Source: a bacterium (GTDB taxonomy: Bacteria > UBP13 > UBA5359). From it: a DNA stretch of 7,356 nucleotides. Made by a program: the position numbers and the translations under genes. Below the pieces are notes generated by a model. That model did not search any database and was not told where the DNA came from. It worked only from the letters and a program-made list of their open reading frames with translations. Positions 1-4,547 of this stretch are shown piece after piece (the first letter of the stretch is position 1; each line of letters starts with the position of its first letter). The stretch lies in NCBI GenBank assembly GCA_028699365.1, contig JAQVUQ010000131.1:1-7356 (forward strand), written 5' to 3'.

Positions 1-607
1 CAGGCCCCTCCGCCGAGGTGATCATAAGATCATCAAGCCAGGCCTCGCCGCTGCTCAATGAAGCCCCGCCTCCCATGGAGTGCCTGAACTCGAACTCCGC
101 CGTCACGGCGCCTTCCGGAACATCCAACAGAGCGCTCTGGTATTCCCACCTGAGCTTCGACGACTCGGTATTCCTGGTTCGCCGCTCCCCCAATGGGCTG
201 GGCAACACTTTAAGAGTACGTTTATAGCCTACTGCCTTGCCCGAGCCGTCTTTGAAAACCGACCGCACTTCCAGACCGTAGGTATCATCAGAGCCCCAAA
301 CGGCACCCGATGCCAGCCAGCCGCTTACCTGCAGCGATCTACACCCCTTCAGGTCAACGGAAGACGATATCCAGGTCGGGGCATCCTTAGGATGCCCCAC
401 ATTACCTACATAAATCGAGCGCCCGCCCAGCCGTCCGGACTTCTCCCAGCGAGTGCCTTCCACGCCGTTATCATGCCAGCCGTCAGGCGTTGACTTACCG
501 GCATCAAAGCGACACGACAGCAGAGTTTCCGCTCCGGATACGCCGGCAAACGACATTATAACGGCGGTCAAAATCAGCATCAGTATTACTTGTATCCGAA
601 ACGACAT
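1..607 (-). CDS. Secreted protein with jelly-roll (carbohydrate-binding-like) domain, 3'-truncated by window edge
   Basis: I translated this frame myself. It runs open from ATG at 607 to the left edge: 202 codons and no stop, so the C-terminus is missing. Residues 1-26 (MSFRIQVILMLILTAVIMSF then AGVSGA) form a typical Sec signal peptide, with cleavage likely after VSGA. Residues about 28-198 are rich in beta-type sequence. They show an opening of the form F.AG....DGW and, at 189-196, AWLDDLMI, the usual last strand of CBM4/9-, CBM16- or CBM6-like jelly-rolls (W-DD-hydrophobic). This suggests an extracellular glycan-binding module. Whether a catalytic domain follows cannot be seen. A GGAGG at 617-621 lies 9 nt before the ATG and supports the start. 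The gene follows the pseudopilin by 47 nt with no visible terminator, so the two are probably co-transcribed. The family assignment is tentative; the secreted beta-sandwich reading is firmer. Confidence 0.75.
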   Translation of the reverse strand, partial: MSFRIQVILMLILTAVIMSFAGVSGAETLLSCRFDAGKSTPDGWHDNGVEGTRWEKSGRLGGRSIYVGNVGHPKDAPTWISSSVDLKGCRSLQVSGWLASGAVWGSDDTYGLEVRSVFKDGSGKAVGYKRTLKVLPSPLGERRTRNTESSKLRWEYQSALLDVPEGAVTAEFEFRHSMGGGASLSSGEAWLDDLMITSAEGP

Positions 608-616
608 CCTTTTCAG

Positions 617-621
617 CCTCC
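617..621 (-). promoter_or_regulatory. Ribosome binding site of the jelly-roll gene
   Basis: On the minus strand GGAGG is followed by 9 nt (CTGAAAAGG) and then ATG. This fixes the start at 607. A nearby ATG at 626 is out of frame. Confidence 0.7.
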
Positions 622-654
622 GGCATCCGTTCGTTTTCACCCGCCATACCCCGT

Positions 655-1392
655 TTAAGGTCTGGGTATCCAGAACCCACTGGGGTCCGTATTATTCCAA
701 GCGGCCTTAACAGGTATATCCGCCGTGCGCATCCAGGCTACATGCCCATCCACGTACGCTACGTTGACACCTTGCGTATGCCTGGAAGCGACATACGAAC
801 TCAGTCCTATACTGAATTTACAATCCGCCTCCGTCAGCAGCATGACATCGGCAGACTTAGGCACATCCGGTATGCCGCACCACTTCGCACCGGCGGCAAC
901 CGTCCCGGCATCACCGGTTATCCAGGGGTTAATGCCGTAATCGGTACCGCCCTTGCTGGTGAACCAAGTCCCGTTGTAGACAACATCGCTTCTTTCATTA
1001 TCCTGCGACGGACAAACGAGAACCCCTTCAGGCTTGGTGCTGTCCAACTGTCCGGCAAGATTGAGCCCTTTGGCATCCTTGATTTGATTGGGCGTGCCCG
1101 CTATATACTTGCCGAGTATTAGATTGGCCACCCACGAATAGGGGCTGCGAGCAGTATTTCTGCTGTAGTGAGGGAAACGGTCCCAGTCTTCGCAATACAT
1201 ATGCAAGGCTGTTGTTATCTGTTTCAGATTGCTCTGGCAGGTAGCCTTCCTGGCACTCTCCCTGGCAGAGTTGAATACAGGGAAGAGTATGGCGGCAAGC
1301 AAAGCGATAATCGCAATAACTACCAAGAGTTCTATAAGTGTAAAGCCCATTTTTCTTCTTGCGGTGTCGTTAACAAATTCTCCACTTATCAT
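655..1392 (-). CDS. Type II/IV pseudopilin-like protein with prepilin cleavage motif and C-terminal H-X9-DG motif
   Basis: This is a 245-aa protein. Residues 1-16 are a short basic leader ending in RRKMG. The mature form would start F-T-L-I-E, with Glu at +5 as in type IV pilins and type II secretion pseudopilins, followed by one hydrophobic helix (about 17-40, [19 protein letters not shown]). Cleavage by prepilin peptidase is expected between G16 and F17. The globular part contains SNLKQI (54-59), YCEDWDRFP (66-74) and, at H205 to D215-G216, the exact H-X9-DG motif of the DUF1559-type (SBP_bac_10-like) prepilin family. The length is normal for that family. Such proteins are multicopy in Armatimonadota and PVC-group bacteria, often beside glycoside hydrolases; their function is unproven and surface glycan handling is a guess. 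The ATG at 1392 is chosen because the next Met (residue 15) would leave a leader of only two residues and because a strong ribosome site precedes 1392. It has its own promoter upstream, and the jelly-roll gene follows after 47 nt. Confidence 0.92.
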   Translation of the reverse strand: MISGEFVNDTARRKMGFTLIELLVVIAIIALLAAILFPVFNSARESARKATCQSNLKQITTALHMYCEDWDRFPHYSRNTARSPYSWVANLILGKYIAGTPNQIKDAKGLNLAGQLDSTKPEGVLVCPSQDNERSDVVYNGTWFTSKGGTDYGINPWITGDAGTVAAGAKWCGIPDVPKSADVMLLTEADCKFSIGLSSYVASRHTQGVNVAYVDGHVAWMRTADIPVKAAWNNTDPSGFWIPRP

Positions 1393-1398
1393 CGGTAA

Positions 1399-1410
1399 CC
1401 CTCCTCCTTA
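1399..1410 (-). promoter_or_regulatory. Ribosome binding site of the pseudopilin gene
   Basis: The minus strand reads TAAGGAGGAGGG, two overlapping Shine-Dalgarno cores ending 6 and 10 nt before the ATG at 1392. It supports that start. Confidence 0.8.
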
Positions 1411-1412
1411 CT

Positions 1413-1433
1413 GTTTTGTATACGTATTATCTC
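1413..1433. repeat. Operator-like direct repeat, copy 1 (overlaps the -10 box)
   Basis: This copy matches the one at 1468-1488 at 18 of 21 positions. The plus-strand blocks GTTTTG, ATAC, TATTAT and TC are identical and are separated by single substitutions. It contains the palindromes GTATAC (1418-1423) and ATACGTAT (1420-1427), and it covers the -10 box and start region of the predicted pseudopilin promoter. A DNA-binding site is the simplest reading; the cognate regulator is not in the window. Confidence 0.5.
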
Positions 1434-1454
1434 ATCCGAGTTATCAATTGTCAA
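1426..1454 (-). promoter_or_regulatory. Predicted sigma70-type promoter of the pseudopilin/jelly-roll unit
   Basis: On the minus strand the -35 box is TTGACA (plus 1449-1454, a perfect match). A 17-nt spacer separates it from the -10 box GATAAT (plus 1426-1431, 5 of 6 to TATAAT). Transcription would start near 1419 and give a 5' leader of about 27 nt containing the ribosome site. Spacing and box quality are close to ideal, so a promoter here is well supported by sequence, although it is not measured. The -10 region lies inside one copy of a direct repeat, which suggests repression or other control at this site. Confidence 0.7.
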
Positions 1455-1467
1455 TAGTTCTTGCCGG

Positions 1468-1488
1468 GTTTTGCATACATATTATATC
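1468..1488. repeat. Operator-like direct repeat, copy 2 (upstream of the -35 box)
   Basis: This is the second copy of the 21-bp repeat, exactly 55 bp from the first, or about five helical turns. It sits upstream of the TTGACA box, centred near -59 relative to the predicted start. On the minus strand it also contains a TATAAT (plus 1481-1486), with TGGACA 15 nt upstream (plus 1502-1507). It could therefore be a weak second promoter rather than, or as well as, an operator. Confidence 0.45.
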
Positions 1489-1506
1489 GCCAGGCATAGG
1501 CTGTCC

Positions 1507-1550
1507 AGTAGCGGCAGGGGGCAGTCATCATAGCCCCCTGCCGCCATACT
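1507..1550 (-). terminator. Strong GC-rich hairpin after the second hydrolase gene; likely terminator or 3'-end stabiliser
   Basis: GCGGCAGGGGGC (1511-1522) pairs perfectly with GCCCCCTGCCGC (1533-1544) around a 10-nt loop. Past a 2-nt bulge (1545-1546), AGTA (1507-1510) pairs with TACT (1547-1550). On the minus strand the outermost base pair begins 18 nt after the TAG stop at 1569. No T-run follows in either direction, so it is not a textbook intrinsic terminator. It may act with Rho or protect the 3' end of the mRNA. Confidence 0.6.
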
Positions 1551-1568
1551 GAAAGAATCCGCGAAATA

Positions 1569-4526
1569 CTAGTTGAATAACAGGTGGCCGTAAATTTCAG
1601 GATCTACGTTTCCACGCCAGGTGGTCCTGTAAGTCCATACTCTTATACTGTACATTACCTGCAATCCGCTGATCGATTCGGAGGTAAAGTCGACGCCGCC
1701 AAGGGCGCTTATGGGTATGCGTGCCTCCAGTTTCCATTCGTTACCGCTGATACTGTACCTGTATTCCCAACCGCTGTCGTAGCCTATATCCTGGGTACCG
1801 GCTGCCGATAACTGGTTGTAGAAGAAATCGTATTTGGGATCGGCCGGCCCCTGGGGCGCGTTGGGATCATAAAAGGCCTTGAAAACGTAGGTCTGATTGT
1901 GATTGTGTGCCGCGTCCAGCATGAACTGCACCGTATCTATGCCGCCGCTGACGTTCAACCTGCCGTTTGCGCCAAAGTAGAGATATTGATCGTCATACAT
2001 CACTCTGAACGTCATGTTTCTGTCCGGCGGCGCGAGATCGTCACCGTTCTCCAGAAAGCCCGTGCCGGTACCGGCCTGCTGCCAGGAAGGCTCGTTCATC
2101 AGGCCGTCTATGGTCATGACATCGTAGGTTCTGAGCGCGGTGGCTTCTTTCAGATAGTATTGCAGCGCCGGCCTGACCGTGTTCTGATACCAGGAAACGC
2201 AGGAGGTGAGCGTCTGCTTCATATGGTCCCAGTCTCTCAGGACGTTTGAATCATACAGACTGGCCGTAGTCGCGCCTATTCTGCCGCCGATGACGGCGGG
2301 ACCGGTATAGGTCACAGCGGCCCAGGTCTTGGTCTTGGTGCATTGCAACGCCCCGTCGGCATAGCATCTGACGGTGGACAGGCCATCATAGGTAACAACT
2401 ATGTGGTGCCATAGACCGTCGTTAAGAATCTTCGACGGAGTCATATAGCCGACGCCGGTGACGTAGACCCTGCCGTTATACGCCGGGGTGTTGACATAGT
2501 TGCGGTCTATTACTATAGAGCGAAAGAGCGTTGCTCTGGTGGCATCGGTAAAGCGATCCATCAGAATATGTGCCGACCAGATGTCATCCGACTTAAACCA
2601 GGTGGAAAAGCTGAAGGCCTGGCTGTTCAATCCTGAAGTATAGGGCACTATGGCCAGATTGCCGCTGCATCCGTTGAAATAGATGCCGTTGGTATTCTGG
2701 GTACCCTGCACCTTGAGAACATCGCCCTCCAGCAATGTGGCTCCCGTGTGCCCGGAGATATCCGTCGCCGTTCTCCCCTGTGTCTCCTCATAGTTCAAGG
2801 CATAAACAAAGTCATTGACTGGGATCGTGCCGGCGTTGATGACCTGCTGCAGCGTATTCTGATAAAGCGCCGTTATTTCGGACTGTGCCAGCGCACGATT
2901 GAAATAAGCCGTTTCATCCAGGGAATCCTGTCCGAAGTTAGCAGCCAGACTGACCTTCTCAGTCGCTTCCTTGGCTTGTAGCCTGCCGGTCAGGTCAATC
3001 TCAGACAAGGCTGTTACCGGAGAAAGCAGGCTGCCGAGGGAATCGATCTGTTGCGTGGTTCTGTCTATTACATCCTGTCGGGACTCATACGGTAAGGGAT
3101 GAAAGACAATGCTTTTTATCGCAGAGGTGAGATCGTAAAGATCATCCCAGTGATTTAAGCCCATGATTTCCCTGCAGGCAAGCTTCTCACTGTAATCGGA
3201 CGAGTAAGCTTCAGGATTCCAGAGCCAATCGCAGAAAGTGACTTTGGCCAGCGGATTGCCGGACTCCATGGAAATGCCGTCTACGACATCGCTCAGCCCT
3301 GCGGGACGCGCGGGAACACCGTAAAAATAATCATCGATGTCGTATATCGGACAGTAAAGCATGGCCTTGACCTGGTTATCCGCCAGTATGTTGTTTCTGA
3401 AGTTGTTGACCACAACGGAAGGCGTAATCACACTGTTCACTTCCGGTCCGTTGGTATAGGTACCCACTCCGGCCGGCAAGGTGCCCAATGCCCTCATCCG
3501 CGTGCCGCCGCTATCATACTCAAAATTTCTGGCAAAATAAAACTGCGGCATGAAGTGAAACCGAGTGGCCGGATTTGTCTGCTGGATGTTGGCGGCTACC
3601 CCATCGATGACATCGCGGATAGCTTCGTAATAATCACCGCCGCCCACTACCGGTTTATCGCCCTCGACATCGTCGAATTTCAGAGAGAGAAGCCGCTTTT
3701 CACCTCCGACGGCAGGTATCAAAGCCGTCATGGCCGTGATGGTGGCGTTCACATCCAGGGTGTAATTGGGGGACTTTATCGGGTGGTATTCATATTCGTA
3801 AAGATCGGCAAAATTCTGCAGTTGTATCTCCTTTTTCATGATGCTGGCGTTAACCGTATTTGCCTTGTAGAGTCCCTCGAAACCCTGCAGCCGTTTGAAA
3901 CCTCTGCTGGAAAACGTCGGCCAGTCTTCGATAAAACACTGCCTGACATATGCATCTCCGCTGCCGTCGATATATGTCAGTTGACGCAGCGATTGCACAG
4001 CCCAGAACTCCGCCTGGCGATCGACACCGTTAAAGATAATTATATTGCACGGGTATAGCGCCGGTATCCACTCCACATGCAATTTATAGCTCTGGCCATA
4101 GGAGAGATTGTAAAGGTTGGCAGGAACGGAGAGGCCGGAATTTATGGCCAATTGTATGGCGTCCGATCCTTCCAGGACCAGAGTATCGTAGTTGGTGACA
4201 TCGATAGTGCCGCTGCTTTGAACGGCGACGGTACTCCATTTGCCGAGAGCCGCCAGCAGGTGCTCCCGCCCGTTCCGCAATTCACCGAGATGGGGTGCTA
4301 CCAGCAGAACCCTGCCCAGCTTCAGAACTTCATCGTCCATCACAGTAACGGTTTTGGGCTTGGGCACGATATCCAGTTCCAGATAATCGGGCATGGTATC
4401 CGGCACTATCTGGTTTATGGGATAAAGCAGACCGGAATAGGTGCCGGCCTGGACGGATGTTGCTTTTGCTCCCAGATAGAACAGAGCAATAACCGTCGCC
4501 AGAACAAACAAACAGTATCTCTTCAT
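1569..4526 (-). CDS. Secreted GH84-like glycoside hydrolase (beta-N-acetylhexosaminidase type) with LamG-like and CBM9-like domains, second of a tandem pair
   Basis: This is a 985-aa protein, complete. Residues 1-27 (MKRYCLFVLATVIALFYLG then AKATSVQA) are a Sec signal peptide without a lipobox. About 45-200 is a GH20b/GH84-type N-terminal domain (DIVPKPK, YDTLVLEGS, GVDRQAEFWAVQSLRQL). About 201-457 is a GH84-like barrel: EDWP....RGF, GFEGLY (resembling EGFYG), FDDVEG with the catalytic-type Asp pair D285-D286, TNGPEVNS, YDIDDYFYG, GNPLAK and CDWLWNPEAY. In GH84 enzymes such a pair supports substrate-assisted removal of beta-linked GlcNAc. A helical linker follows (about 458-570), then a LamG-type beta-sandwich (about 573-753: YEETQGR..TDISGH, LWHHIVVTYDG, YADGALQC), then a CBM9-like domain (about 803-985: IDGLMNEPSW, YDDQYLYFG, LDAAHNHNQTY, LEARIPISALG). 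The true start is ATG 4526: an in-frame TTG at 4535 directly abuts the ribosome site and cannot be used. The gene is a paralogue of the upstream one and probably lies in the same operon, 21 nt downstream. Activity and substrate are inferred. Confidence 0.88.
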   Translation of the reverse strand: MKRYCLFVLATVIALFYLGAKATSVQAGTYSGLLYPINQIVPDTMPDYLELDIVPKPKTVTVMDDEVLKLGRVLLVAPHLGELRNGREHLLAALGKWSTVAVQSSGTIDVTNYDTLVLEGSDAIQLAINSGLSVPANLYNLSYGQSYKLHVEWIPALYPCNIIIFNGVDRQAEFWAVQSLRQLTYIDGSGDAYVRQCFIEDWPTFSSRGFKRLQGFEGLYKANTVNASIMKKEIQLQNFADLYEYEYHPIKSPNYTLDVNATITAMTALIPAVGGEKRLLSLKFDDVEGDKPVVGGGDYYEAIRDVIDGVAANIQQTNPATRFHFMPQFYFARNFEYDSGGTRMRALGTLPAGVGTYTNGPEVNSVITPSVVVNNFRNNILADNQVKAMLYCPIYDIDDYFYGVPARPAGLSDVVDGISMESGNPLAKVTFCDWLWNPEAYSSDYSEKLACREIMGLNHWDDLYDLTSAIKSIVFHPLPYESRQDVIDRTTQQIDSLGSLLSPVTALSEIDLTGRLQAKEATEKVSLAANFGQDSLDETAYFNRALAQSEITALYQNTLQQVINAGTIPVNDFVYALNYEETQGRTATDISGHTGATLLEGDVLKVQGTQNTNGIYFNGCSGNLAIVPYTSGLNSQAFSFSTWFKSDDIWSAHILMDRFTDATRATLFRSIVIDRNYVNTPAYNGRVYVTGVGYMTPSKILNDGLWHHIVVTYDGLSTVRCYADGALQCTKTKTWAAVTYTGPAVIGGRIGATTASLYDSNVLRDWDHMKQTLTSCVSWYQNTVRPALQYYLKEATALRTYDVMTIDGLMNEPSWQQAGTGTGFLENGDDLAPPDRNMTFRVMYDDQYLYFGANGRLNVSGGIDTVQFMLDAAHNHNQTYVFKAFYDPNAPQGPADPKYDFFYNQLSAAGTQDIGYDSGWEYRYSISGNEWKLEARIPISALGGVDFTSESISGLQVMYSIRVWTYRTTWRGNVDPEIYGHLLFN

Positions 4527-4535
4527 TTTTTTCAA

Positions 4536-4541
4536 CCTCCT
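4536..4541 (-). promoter_or_regulatory. Ribosome binding site that sets the start of the second hydrolase
   Basis: AGGAGG on the minus strand is followed by TTGAAAAAA and then ATG, a spacing of 9 nt. It is in the 21-nt gap after the upstream stop codon (4548-4550). The TTG touching the motif is excluded as a start. Confidence 0.85.
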
Positions 4542-4547
4542 CTTATA

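Noticed and set aside
1481-1507. TATAAT with TGGACA as an independent strong promoter
   Set aside because: The spacer is only 15 nt and the -35 box overlaps the foot of the hairpin. It is kept only as a possible weak second promoter inside the repeat description.
4527-4535. In-frame TTG at 4535 as start of the second hydrolase (three extra residues)
   Set aside because: The TTG directly abuts AGGAGG, leaving no spacer. The ATG at 4526 has a 9-nt spacing and begins a normal signal peptide.
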